DNA from: Micromussa lordhowensis
Taxonomy: Eukaryota > Cnidaria > Anthozoa > Scleractinia > Lobophylliidae
DNA: 64,000 nt
Assembly (NCBI GenBank): GCA_964020085.1
Contig: OZ026600.1
Coordinates: 22,844,764 to 22,908,763, forward strand
Direction of reading: 5' to 3'
Below the pieces are notes generated by a model that was given only the letters and a program-made list of their open reading frames with translations, searched no databases and was not told the origin of the DNA. The first letter of the stretch is position 1, and every line of letters begins with the position of its first letter. This document shows positions 40,831 to 51,180 of the stretch, in pieces. Made by a program: the position numbers and the translations under genes.

Positions 40831-41190
40831 CCGGTATCCAAAATTCCACGGTACGTGACGTGTTAATATCGGATATTTCATGGTACGTTAAGTGTCACTT
40901 GAGATTCCCCTTTCGGATTTTCCATGGTACGTGAGGTGTCACTTAAGTTCCACTTTCGGATATTCCATGGTACGTGAAGTGTCACTCAAGATTCCCCGAT
41001 CGCATATTCCATGGTACGTGAAGTGTCACTCGAGATTCCCCTCTCGGATATTCCATGGTGCGTGAAGTGTCACTCGAGATTCCTCGATCGGATATTCCAC
41101 AGTATGCGAAGTGTCATTTGGGACTCCCCTATCAGATATTTCACGGTACGTGAACTGTACTCGGGATTCCCCTATCGGATCTTTCACAAA
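40831..41190. repeat. CACTA subterminal minisatellite, about 46-bp unit, 7-8 copies
   Basis: The unit is (T)TCGGATATTCCATGGTACG followed by TGAAGTGTCACTCGAGATTCC and CCT(A/C), diverged from copy to copy. Starts recur near 40851, 40915, 40959, 41004, 41047, 41091 and 41135. Unlike a CRISPR there are no distinct spacers. In CACTA elements such arrays bind a companion transposon protein. Confidence 0.8.
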
Positions 41191-42259
41191 ACGAAAGGTA
41201 GTCTGATGAAATTCCCAAAGCGTGGGAAGGCATCATGTCTCCTGAAAAGGTACTCTTAATGTGATGCATTTTCCTCTAAATTTCCTTCGAACACCATTGA
41301 TAGCCAATGTGGCATAAACATACGTACATGTAGACATGCTTTATTTGTTATAGTAGGTAAATAGAACAACCAAGCTTGACTTCTACATCTCAGAAAACCT
41401 TTTATTGAATGATAGAAATATTGCAGGTAAAAATGTTCAATGTGCACAGCAATTTATAAAAGAACTTTTTTCAGAATTGAAAATTCACATTTTAGTACAC
41501 TGAAATGAACAATAACTATCATGATCATTAATTTTTTAAATATTTCTCCCTAATAAACAATGATGATGAGAAACCAGGCAATGGTAACATTTTTAGACAC
41601 TATTCCTTTGAAACAACTGCATTTCAGAATCTGCCACTAACATAAATCCTTAAATTACTATATATTAACAGGACAAGTTTAAGTCCTTCTTACAAATAAT
41701 GGGAAAAGTTCCATGTATTTGGAATTTAACATGTATTTGCACGGAAACTTGTCATTTTAACCATTGATGAATAATACTTGTGAGAATACAATAAAAGTCC
41801 AGTGCTATTAATAGACAATCTGAACCATGTACAAGTGGTTAAAAAACCAAGAACCTATAATTCTTTTCCATCAATAAGAATTTATCCTTATCTTTTCAAT
41901 AAATCATTGACTGAAGTAACTCAGAACATAAACTTTGCTTTGCCATCACATGGATTGATTAATAATTATTATAGATACTGCTTTGATATAAAAAAGGATC
42001 CAGTTCTTCTAAAAGACCAACAGGTGCTATGTTATGCACTGTTTTGGGTGATTTTGGCGTAGACAGCCTCAAGTTATAATGGTTCTAAACAACATAATGT
42101 AGTACATGTAGCTCAGACCAAAAGAACAAGATAACTCTAACACACCTTCACTTGGAAAAAGTGCTTGCACACCAAAATATCGGATATTAGTTCAGATTTC
42201 AAATTGGAATTTCAATAAATTAATGGCAAATGGAACAGAACACCAAAACAGTGCAACTA
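41191..42259. other. CACTA internal DNA downstream of gene 1
   Basis: AT-rich, 3' of the minus-strand gene's stop at 42260. No element or gene was recognised. Confidence 0.4.
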
Positions 42260-42754
42260 TTAGTCATTTAGCGGTCGTACACGATTGTTTCTGCGTCGCT
42301 TTACTGGACTGTCTACATAGTCTAATATATGGTATTCAACACCACTTTCGCTGTCCTCGTCTTCCTCACTACTGAGGGCAGCCCTAGGCCTCTGAAGAGA
42401 ATGTGGGGCCTCTGGATATGGAAGTTGCTGCGGGGAAGGAGATCTTGAATGGCTGTCTCTGTCCAGAGTGCCTAACGCCCATGCAGGGGATGAAGGTGGC
42501 GGAGGACGCGTGCTTGGTTGTCCATGTAGCCTTCTGGTCTTTGGGTGGGAGGAACCAGACTGTTCTTCAACCTTTCCCTAGAGTCTCTTCACCAAAAATG
42601 TCAATTCTGGGCCGCGCCATGATGGGGACCTCACAATCCACAACCCTGCTTCATCTTCTTCTCCATCTTCTTCATCACTCATAAAACTGGGGTCCAGCTG
42701 TAGCAAGGCCTGCTTCTCAGACCCTGAAGCAACTTTCATCCGCTTGATGAAGAG
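42260..42754 (-). pseudogene. CACTA gene 1, terminal exon (in-frame TAG)
   Basis: Acceptor TTTGCAG at 42755. The frame reads LFIKRMKVASGSEKQALLQL, DPSFMSDEEDGEEDEAGLWI, VRSPSWRGPELTFLVKRL, then a TAG and, in the same frame, GKVEEQSGSSHPKTRRLHGQ, a Pro/Ser-rich stretch, SSEEDEDSESGVEYHILDYV and a basic end before TAA 42260-42262. 'FMSDEE...W.VRSPxWRxxxLxxLxxRL' is a C-terminal block I recall from cnidarian transposon-linked genes. CAG to TAG would explain the stop. Role unknown; a tnpA-like partner of tnp2 is possible. Confidence 0.55.
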
Positions 42755-42931
42755 CTGCAAAGAGACATCCCATTTAAATGAGTTACATGTAGTAAAACTA
42801 CAAATTTTAAAATAGTGTTTAAAGTTGCTACAGTGCACTGACATTGTGGAGCTTTTTGTGTTTTTGTAAGTTCAAAAGAGATATTAAGTTTTGTTACTGT
42901 TAGTGACCCAAGCACAAACAAACATGTGCTG

Positions 42932-42937
<6 letters not shown>

Positions 42938-42976
<39 letters not shown>
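42938..42976. repeat. (AAT)n microsatellite
   Basis: About 13 AAT units, immediately left of the 342-bp palindrome. A matching array lies on its right at 43348-43380. Confidence 0.9.
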
Positions 42977-43008
42977 TAGTAAATGGTTTGAACCCAGGAG
43001 TATCAGTA

Positions 43009-43350
43009 GTTCGTATTGTGTGATGGTCCGGGTGAGTGTAGTTCTGAAAACAACTGTTGTGTGACTGACCTATTGACAACCTGAGGGGCAGTCATCTTCA
43101 GAGTCAAGTGAATAGTGTTTGTCAGTCGATGTTGTTATAACTCTGGGCAGTTGAAAACGATTGGTCAGTTAAGCCATGATGTACATCATGACATCATGGC
43201 TTAACTGACCAGAGTTATAACAACATTGACTGACAAACACTATTTACTTGACTCTGAAGATGACTTCCGCTCAGGTTGTCGAAACGTCAGTCACCAACAA
43301 CAGTTCTTTTCAGAACTACACTCGCCCGGACGATCGCACAATACAAACTA
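43009..43350. repeat. 342-bp palindrome within CACTA gene 1 intron
   Basis: The arm starting TCGTATTGTGTGATGGTCCG pairs with the arm ending at 43350 (...CGGACGATCGCACAATACAA). The centre is near 43180 (CATGATGTACATCATG). The arms carry GTTATAACAACATTGACTGA, CTCTGAAGATGACTTCC and the GTTGTCGAAACGTCAGTCAC block. AAT arrays lie on both sides. The layout (inverted PLE-terminus-like units) parallels the palindrome at 19413-19556 although the sequence differs. Confidence 0.8.
43254..43288 (+). ncRNA. Hammerhead-ribozyme-like core in the 342-bp palindrome
   Basis: The plus strand reads CTGAAGA (fits CUGANGA), one extra T, a helix GAC(TT)CC...GG(TT)GTC, then GAAAC and GTC. The three conserved parts are in hammerhead order with a minimal ACGU stem III. 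The extra T after the first box and two mismatches in helix II weaken it. The opposite arm reads GTTGTCAATAGGTC in place of GTTGTCGAAACGTC, so only one arm keeps the core. Not tested biochemically. Confidence 0.3.
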
Positions 43351-44166
43351 ATAATAATAATAATAATAATAGTAATAATATCTGTTTAGGCTCTTGGTGC
43401 TTTACATAGACCTGCCAACTCTCCAGGTTTTCCTGGAAGTCTCCAAGTTTTTCATCAAATCTCCCGGTCTCCCGGTTAGATCAACAGATCTCCCGGGGAC
43501 TACCTACCGTAGCTCTTTTTATTTTTTTTTTTACTTATTTCGTTATCATAAAGAAAAATAAAACAAGAAGAGAATTTGTTGGAGCGTATTTAGACATTGT
43601 CAAAAATTATATTCTTACAATGCAAATATTTCTAGCCGTCTCCCGGTTTTTGTACTCTGGGGGTTGGCAGATTTGTTTACAGCTGAATATTTCAGACCGA
43701 AGTATTTATAATAAAGCAAAATAATATAACAGTACAGCTTAAAAATTCTTATCTCAAAATTAAAATTGAATGGGTAACTCCCCAGCAAATGACAAAGATG
43801 AACACTGTACTGTTTAGGACTTGCACCTGTAACTATCTTGAGTGATACAACCATCACATGTAACTAAGTGTCCTTCACTTCAGTATACAATGTATTAGCC
43901 GAAGGCCCAGTCCTCAATGAAACTCCTGCCATTTTAGACTCTTACATGTTCAAAGGATGCTAAAAATTAAAACTTATGTTGGCATTTTTGATACTTTTTT
44001 TCTAGCTCTTGCTGTGTCAATAAAATATTGTGGTATAACTCATCAGTAATACCATAACAGCATCCTTTAATGGCCTTGTCCATACAAAAGAATTTTAAAT
44101 TGGCAGCCATTTATGCATAGGGTCTATGCTATGTAATAAACACAGTGTCATGAGCTATTAGCTTAC
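43351..44166. other. Intron of CACTA gene 1
   Basis: Begins with (AAT)n. It includes a short run of CTCCCGGT-type words at 43440-43510 and 43635-43660 (TCTCCCGGTCTCCCGG). No coding motif. Confidence 0.4.
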
Positions 44167-44285
44167 CCTTCTCCTCCTTGATGTAAGCTTCTTTTCCACC
44201 TGCCTCTTCTCTGCTGAATTTTTTCTGGCCGGCAAATTGTCCAAGTACTGTTGTCGTTTGGTTTCATGATATCTGGATACGGCTC
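44167..44285 (-). pseudogene. CACTA gene 1, basic exon
   Basis: Between TTTTACAG and GTAAGC the minus strand reads AVSRYHETKRQQYLDNLPAR, KNSAEKRQVEKKLTSRRRR. It is strongly basic, like a DNA-binding or nuclear-localisation segment ('xxRYxxTKRxxxxxxLPARKNS...KLxSRRxR'). It leaves in phase 0, matching the terminal exon. Confidence 0.55.
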
Positions 44286-46951
44286 CTGTAAAAGTGAACA
44301 AGTAAGTGAAAGTAATGTAAGCAATTATTTATTTTCCAATTAAAAAAAGAAAAGAAAAAAGAGCAAATAAAATTAACAAGTCAATAAAGTGCAGACAGGA
44401 TGACAACAGTTTGCAATGGAAAGTAAAAAGAATTAAAACAAAAGTGATGTCCAACTAAAAAGAGACTTATTCCAACATGTCCATGGATAATTTTGTTTGA
44501 AGTCTTGGATTATAGTTTAGATTATATTAGTATTACATGTACAAACAATATACAGTAAGACTTGCGCATTATGGTGGACTTTCCATAACCATTGTCTTCT
44601 TTCTGTAATTCCTTGCAAAGAAAACTTCTTACTGCACTATTGTGGGCACTATCAATTCTGAAAATACATGTAGATGTCACACAACTATAATTATGTAGTT
44701 ATAGATACAGTCAAGGGTTACCATTTAATAGAGGTTGACTATTTACTAGAGGTGATCAAAATTTACTCACAATTTTTGGGCTAAAATTGAACAAGAAAAC
44801 AAAAGTAAGCATGCAATCTACATTTAATGTCTTATACTGTAACAACTGTAACACAAAATATAAGTGGTTGCATGTTCTAAAGAGTCAACTCCGAATTAGT
44901 AGTAGGTCAGTTCTGAGCATGATATTGGAGAAATAAAATGTAAATAGCCGCCTAGTTTTTGGATGGAACCTCCGGCTCAAAAACCTACTGACAACCCTGG
45001 CTTGCATATATAACCATTAGAGTGCTGAGACTGCGCAATACCGACTTGAAAAGTTTCCTAACATATCTGTTTCAATATTAGTTTATCTAGACGTGCCCCT
45101 CTCCTCTTCTTCCAATTCATAGTGTATTTCAATTTAAGTGTTATAATGCTCCTATATTACCATTTTTTCATTCTCAGTGGATAAAAAATTCCTGTTGATG
45201 TAAAGGTGTCAGAATGTGGAGAATGTTCTAGTTTTTGACATGGTTTACCTACCCTTCATTTCCATGAAACTGTTTATCAATTTCTTGCTTGTTGTGCAAT
45301 AAGTGCACATCACCCTTAAAAAAAAAACAGCCCTCATTAACAACAACAACAAAAAACAAAAAAAAACAACTTAAAGTAAAAAATATTTAAAGGAAACTGC
45401 ATTTTGCTCTCAGAGTGAATAACATGGACTGAGTGTTGATTGTTGATTGTAAGCATAAATAAATTAAATAATGGGTCTCTGTACCCTTATGCATGATAAA
45501 TAAGAACCTTGCTGGAACACTGAAGGGAGTCAAAAGTTAATTGCAATCCTTCACTGTTGTTTTCCAAAACAAAGCAAATTCTCATGCATATGCATACAAG
45601 CCATGTAATTGGAGCAAATTATGTCTTCCTCTCTCCGCCCAAAACAAAACCCATAAATGCTGCTCTTGCCTAAGCTCTGTTTACTGGGCAATAAAAATAA
45701 ACACACTTAAGCTGGAGCAAATGGCTATGGACAATAGGTCCATAGCCGCTTTTATTGAAACAAACAGAACAAAAATGAATTATGTTATAATATGTTTGCC
45801 CAGTAAAGGTGCGGGCCGAGAAAAACGTACCAACACTAAATATACTACAGAGAGAGTGGACGGATCAGGGGAAGGAGGTGGGAGTCAAAAGAAGCTTCTA
45901 ACTCCGAGCAATAGAGACGAATGGCAAGCACATGGCTTGCGAGTTCATGTGACTTGTCAAAAACCTTAGAGGGGGGTTGAACAAAATGGCCATTGACACC
46001 TGACCCGAACCCAGCCCCCCTTGATTATAAAATAAACCCTGGTCAAAGAGAGAAGACATAAAAATTCTATTCGCAAGCAAATATTTTGTTTATATGAGCC
46101 AACAATTCCCACAGTCAATTATTTGATCCAAGATGGCAGACTAAATTGTACTGAAGCAATGTTGGAAATCAGTGCACACCAGGTTGCCAATGCAAGTGTG
46201 AATTCAAGCGCTGGGCGAATGCAAATCATCAATCACTCGCTCGTTTGCTCACTCCATTTTGTTCATGGCAAGAGACCCAAACTTGTGTGCCATCAGTGGC
46301 ACACAAGTTGCACTATTTCAATTTTTATAGAGATAAGAAAACAACATTGAGATCAAAGTTTTGATTCAACAATCATTCCTTGGGCCCCTTCCAAGATGAC
46401 GTCTTTACACATGTGGTAAACTGTTGCATAATTCAAGGGCCTAGCCAGAGGGGACTGGGGTGCCCGTGACCCCCCCTTTGTAAGCCTTTTTGTAAGCAAA
46501 CAACCTAAAATATTCAGGTGACAATCTGGTGAGTCCCCTCTGTATGACTCAGTGTGACCCCCCCTTTGAAAAATCCTGGCTACCCCCATGTAATATTAAA
46601 AGATTTGGATGGTCTTCCCCAGTGCTTTGTACGATTGCAACAAGAAAAGACAATAGCTGTGACAAACATTGACCTGACAGGCAGATGTGAGGCAAAGTTT
46701 GAAAATCTTGTGCCCTCTACTCTTACAATGCAGTTTCTATTCCCCATACAAAATCATATATTTTGGAGGGCAAAAATATTCTTGCACGAGTACCCTCCTC
46801 GGTAGAGTTTGGTACTCTCCCCAGATTACGCTCGGTCCATTATGTACGTAACCAAGATGGCGGCCGTTCATAATCTTAATCTTAATCTTAATCTTTGTAG
46901 GATCTTAATGGATACACGAAAAGCTAGGGAGCTTTGAACATTGTAACATAC
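44286..46951. other. Introns of CACTA gene 1, one possible small exon
   Basis: A 62-bp piece at 45253-45314 (minus, GDVHLLHNKQEIDKQFHGNE) has an AG acceptor and a GT donor, but its phase does not fit both neighbours. Adenine-rich AAC/A runs lie at 45319-45375. A (AATCTT)4 array lies at 46873-46897 beside an AACCAAGATGGCGGC motif. Plus-strand open frames at 45541-45969 and 46123-46350 are unrecognised. Confidence 0.4.
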
Positions 46952-47326
46952 CTTCAGCTGTTTAGGTACTGGACCACGGTGCGTAGCTTCCTTCTCAGAG
47001 GCTCGACTGTCGCGATCAAGCACAGTCTTCAGCTGGGTTTTCAACATGTTCACCCCTTTGCATGCGTCTGCCAGTTTCACACTCGTAGTCCCCAGTTTGG
47101 CGTTTTGTGTTCTTACGCAGTCACCAAGTTCTTTCATGGTGTCAAACAGCTGACGGATTTCCCGGTTTGAGACCACCAGCTTTTCTCGATTCCTGATCGC
47201 TCCGTCTCGTAACGGCTCTCTCGCTGTGCTTGATCGGCTGCTTGCTGAAGAGCTTGATCCTCCCGATCGGCGAACCGTACTGGCATTCCCGCTCGAAAAG
47301 AAAGATTCTGTCGGTACAAGAGACAT
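46952..47326 (-). CDS. CACTA gene 1, first coding exon (125 codons)
   Basis: ATG at 47326: MSLVPTESFFSSGNASTVRR, a Ser-rich stretch, NREKLVVSNREIRQLFDTMK and ELGDCVRTQNAKLGTTSVKL (coiled-coil-like), ending PVPKQLK at donor GTATGT. It is open throughout and phase 0. It starts about 190 bp from the divergent tnp2 gene, so both probably share a promoter. Low-complexity Ser runs followed by a helical segment fit an oligomerising N-terminus. Function unknown. Confidence 0.6.
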
Positions 47327-47517
47327 GATCTATGCTTGCAAACAATTGTATCTCCTAAAAGTGAATGGATCTTGCAGAAAAGAGCGTCAAAATCACACCG
47401 CTCAAACTCGAAAGACGCGTTTCTCTCCCGCTTCTTGTATATTTCTCACTTGTGTGTGTAAACATTGTGTAAACCAATCAGCTATGACCATGGTTGGCAC
47501 ATGAACAAGACAAACCA
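47327..47517. promoter_or_regulatory. Divergent promoter region inside the CACTA element
   Basis: About 190 bp between the start codons of two diverging genes (minus ATG 47326, plus ATG 47518). No TATA box is evident. The promoter role is inferred from the head-to-head layout. Confidence 0.4.
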
Positions 47518-47710
47518 ATGAGCAATCGACTATTGTTGGGGTCAATGTCACACACTTTCGAAGCTCTCAATACCAGCAACAACATGTGCGATGATAATCA
47601 GGATCAATCAAAGAGAAAGTTTTGTCGACATTGCAATTCTTGGTTGGCAAAAACTTTATATTATGATCACTTACCATATGAAGAATCCCGTTCTTCTGAA
47701 GAAGTCAAAG
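47518..47710 (+). pseudogene. tnp2 transposase gene, exon 1
   Basis: The frame from ATG 47518 (or ATG 47584, MCDDNQDQSKRKFCRHCNSW) reads LAKTLYYDHLPYEESRSSEE and ends VK + G at donor GTGAGA. 'CxxC...(T)xxxH' is a small zinc-binding opening typical of cnidarian tnp2-type proteins. The phase (1) fits exon 2. Confidence 0.6.
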
Positions 47711-48739
47711 GTGAGAACCCAGTCAATACTATACTGCAGTGTATACTGATAGAGTGAGCTTTCAGCTTACTGCTTAAGGCCATGTGGAAAAAGTAGATCT
47801 TTGCATGGGCTACTGGAATCCACAAAAAAAAATGGGGGTAGCCAACAAATTAGCCTCAGCAATTATGCTATTAAGATTTAAGGGCAGCAAAGGAACTTGC
47901 TCTCTGCACATGATCTTTGCATGAGACAGTTAAATTATGACCTTTCAATATTCACAGATTAAGAACCAGAATCATGTGTGCTAAAGGCATGGGCAGTGGA
48001 ATGATGATTGATACCCTCGATGGATACCCTTGACCAACCTTCTATCGGCACTCCATCGGCACCTTGATTGACACTCAATCGACACTCCATCAACATCTTG
48101 GTCGACAGTCAACTAATTTTCAAATGTGCCTATAAGTCAGTCAACACTCAGCCAACTGTCGACTGACTGTTGATTAAGTGTCAGTGGATTGCCGACCGAG
48201 TATTGGTCGGGATGTCAATCAAGTGCCCATTGAGATGTTGATCTTGGGTATTGATCGAGGGTATCGATCGACAGTTGATGGCGGATGCTATTAGTACATG
48301 TGACACATTCATTTGCTGAAAAACTGGTGCGCTAGGTTTTATGTGACAAATAAAAATTGCTCATGTTGACAACTCGTCACATAAAATGTGGCAAATATGT
48401 TTGTAAGTGACATGTTTTTTTTGTTTTTTTTTTTGGGGGGGGGGTTGACTACTGTACACAACCTTGCCTTGTTTCTGTGTATCTCTGCTGTCCAAAGTCA
48501 TTACTGGCAAATTAAACATTGAACTGCTGATGAATATTTGCTGTGCCATCTACACGATCAAATATATTTGCAATATAAAAATTGCGTGTGTGGATGCAGT
48601 TTTAATGCTGTTGTAGATAGGCTACAAGATTTTTTTTTTTTTTTTCAATCATGTTAAAATAATTTTTTTCATCTATCTGTCAGTCTATCTACAGTATCTA
48701 AATTTATGCTGATTGTCCTAACATTTAACTTTTTTTTAG
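47711..48739. other. tnp2 intron with an inverted repeat
   Basis: Contains the fold-back at 48004-48280 (listed separately) and homopolymer runs (G8 at about 48436, T13 at 48631-48645). No other element was identified. Confidence 0.5.
48004..48280. repeat. Imperfect inverted repeat of TCGACACTC words
   Basis: The left end TTGATACCCTCGATGGATAC pairs with the right end GTATTGATCGAGGGTATCGA. The interior consists of GACACTC/CATCAAC/CGACAGTCAAC words on both arms. Probably a fold-back MITE inside the tnp2 intron. Confidence 0.6.
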
Positions 48740-49076
48740 TTATTCCAAGAGTTGGTGACAAGTTCTACTGCAATCACTGCAATGAAACAGTGAGCAAAAG
48801 TACCTTCTATGAACACAAGGCACTGTATGGTGATTCCCCAATGATAATAATGAGGAGCTTGAATTAAATGTGGACTGCGATTCAGACAATGAAAGCTGTA
48901 TTATTGCCTCTTGGGATGATGAAGACAGGCAGTTCTTCTCAGAAGACAATACTAGTGACGATGATGATGGAATTAATGGTGACAATGACAAAGACAACGA
49001 GGATGGTGAAATGGCATCAGAGGAGTCCTCAGTGGCAGAAACTGAAAGCTCCCCACAACCTGGACATCAAAATCTG
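48740..49076 (+). pseudogene. tnp2 transposase gene, exon 2 (acidic)
   Basis: After TTTTTTTAG it reads VIPRVGDKFYCNHCNETVSK, STFYEHKALYGDS, then a 1-nt frame change near 48840, then NNEELELNVDCDSDNESCII, ASWDDEDRQFFSED and a long Asp/Glu/Ser run, ending PQPGHQNL at donor GTAAGT. Second 'CxxCxxxVxxxxxxxH' motif followed by an acidic spacer. Phase 0 at the exit fits exon 3. Confidence 0.65.
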
Positions 49077-49229
49077 GTAAGTTAATAAAATTTAGAAAAC
49101 AGACCTAAGAAGATATGTGCGCTGATTGGTTAAAATGATTTACAAGCTGCACTTATTTTTCTTGTTAATTGCAGCCTACACTGTACATAGTTAACAATTT
49201 CATGATCTATCTCTCTCTTTTTATTTCAG

Positions 49230-50274
49230 GGGGATAATAGAGGGGATGAAACACAAAGCTTTGAATATTCTGATGAAATTGATGAAGACACTGAAGACTT
49301 GCATGGTGAACAAAAGGAATCAAAAGTTGATTGCACAGAACTGAGGACTTTGATTTTATTCCTACTTTTGTGGCAGGCAATGTTCAAAGTTGCAGACAGG
49401 GCCATTGTTTTACTCTTGAAGTTTTTCAAGCTGTTCCTTACTGGCATAGGGAAAATTATGCAAGCTAAAGTTCTTCTCAAGTTTGCCAAGATCATCCCAG
49501 AAACATTGTACTTGATTGAAAAGAATCTTGGCCTTCAAAAGGACAGTTTTATTTGATATGCAGTTTGCCCTAAGTGTAAAACTCTGTATAATCTTGAGGA
49601 TTGTATCCGCCAAAAGCCAAATGGTGAAGCTGTATCAGCAAAATGCAGTCATGTGAGTTATCCATACCACCCACACGGAACACAGAGGAGACCATGTGGT
49701 TCAATTCTCATGAAGACTATGAGGTCTAGAACAGGGAAAACATTTTTGCATCCTAAGCAGGTCTATTGCTTTAGAAAGGTCAGCAATTCATTACAGGATC
49801 TTATTAACAAGCCAAATTTCATGGAGCACTGTGAAAAGTGGCGAAATCGTCCCACTCAGTTACCTGATAATATTCTTATAGACTGTTTTGAGGGAAGAGT
49901 TTTGAAAGAGTTTCAGTATGTGGATGGAGAGCCCTTTCTTGCAGTGCCAAATAACTTTGGTCTCATGTTAAATGTTGACTGGTTCCAGTCACAGTCATGG
50001 CTCAGACTCAATTGGTGTCATTTACATGGTTGTGATGAATCTTCCAAGAGAGGAACGCTTTAAGCCTGAAAACCTTATTGTTGTTGGAATAATTCCTGGG
50101 CCCAAGGAGCCTAAGCATAATATAAATTCTTTCCGGCAGCCGTTGGTAGATGACCTTATTAATTCATGGGATGGAGTTATCTTAGACAATGAAAATGGAA
50201 CTCAGGAGATGTTTAGAGCTGCCATACTAGCACTGTCAAGTGTATACCAGCAACTCGGAAATGTGGTGGTTTAG
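49230..50274 (+). pseudogene. tnp2 transposase gene, exon 3 (Transposase_21 N-terminal half)
   Basis: Opens GDNRGDETQSFEYSDEIDED, then hydrophobic LRTLILFLLLWQAMFKVADR, KFFKLFLTGIGKIM, then DSFI, an in-frame TGA (49554-49556) and YAVCPKCKTLYNLEDC. Next KCSHVSYPYHPHGTQRRPCG, KPNFMEHCEKWRNR, DCFEGRVLKEFQ and GLMLNVDWFQ. After a frameshift near 50000 come GSDSIGVIYMVVMNLPREER, ENLIVVGIIPGPKEPKHNIN and FRQPLVDDLI. 'YxVCPxC...CxH...P...CG...L(L/M)xxNxDWFxPF...NLPRxxRxxxENxxxxGIxPGPxEP' is the tnp2 family of CACTA transposases. The C-terminal catalytic part is missing after 50274. Confidence 0.85.
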
Positions 50275-50739
50275 AACTGCATGAAAGAATAACTTTTTAG
50301 CCTTTTCAGTACAGTATTAGTAAAATGTAATCAAAAAGTATTGAACAATCAGTATAAATATTGTTTTCAATAATTATATTTACTTCACGTCATGCTACGG
50401 TTGTTGATCATGGCTTGCTAAAAGTATAGTTGATCAAGTAAATTGTGAGATTGTGAACAACAGCTTATAGCTGCAAGTTGTGGTTTTTTAATAAACGATT
50501 TACTAATAATTGGTGTTTCTAGTGCAGATTTTTCTTGAGGGAGGTCATCATTTTTTTCAAGTAACTTCATGGAGATTCATTTGTGAAATCTTCTTAGAAT
50601 ATTGTGGCAGTGTATTTTTTCTTTAGTCTGATTAACTGGGCTGTCAAATTTTAGATAATCCAGTGGCTTAAAAGTAAACATGGGAGACTGTTAAAGAAAA
50701 AAAGAAACGTAACAAAGGAAGGATTCACAAATCGTACAA
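50275..50739. other. CACTA internal DNA after the truncated tnp2 gene
   Basis: AT-rich, no coding motif. The rest of tnp2 (DDE part) is absent, so an internal deletion is likely here. Confidence 0.4.
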
Positions 50740-51180
50740 GAAAGTGAAAAGGTGTGTTATTTAGGCCTTGAGCATTCAATACTTGGAACGTAAAAGATCG
50801 TAAAGATGAAGTGTAAATGAAGTTTGTAGATGCGTAAAAATACCTTGACGCGTTTCATAAAGAAGCGTAACGATGCGTTATTGATACATTACACCATCTG
50901 GTAACGGAGCGCAAAGTTACGTAAAGAAACCTTTACGCATTCCGTAAAGAAGCGTAAAGATGTGCAAATAATATAAAATAATATCTTTACGTATTCTGTG
51001 AAGACGCGTCAAGACGAGTTATAGATAAATTTAGGCAATCCCGTAACGGAGCACAAAGTTACGTAAAAATGTCTCAACGTGTTCCGTTAAGAGGCTTGAA
51101 GCATATGAAACCTTGAATACAAGATGCTTAAAGAAGCGTAAAGATGCATGAAAACACCTTTATGAGATCGAGATATGTGC
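50740..51180. repeat. CACTA right subterminal rep. array (CGTAAAGATG words)
   Basis: The blocks GGTAACGGAGCGCAAAGTTA with CGTAAAGAAACCTTTACGC... and CCGTAACGGAGCACAAAGTT with ACGTAAAAATGTCTCAACG... recur about 150 bp apart, with many GCGTAAAGATGCGT words between. Degenerate, about three units. Confidence 0.65.

Noticed and set aside
40831..41190. Regularly spaced repeats that could suggest a CRISPR array
   Set aside because: Units abut and diverge along their whole length with no unique spacers; the genome is eukaryotic; the array sits in a transposon subterminal zone.
40347..41259. Several plus-strand ORFs at the left CACTA end
   Set aside because: They read through subterminal repeats and the antisense of the BEN exon; the peptide repeats simply mirror the DNA repeat.
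45253..45314. 62-bp exon of CACTA gene 1
   Set aside because: It has AG and GT borders, but its phase fails to connect the first exon to the exon at 44285; mentioned but not called.
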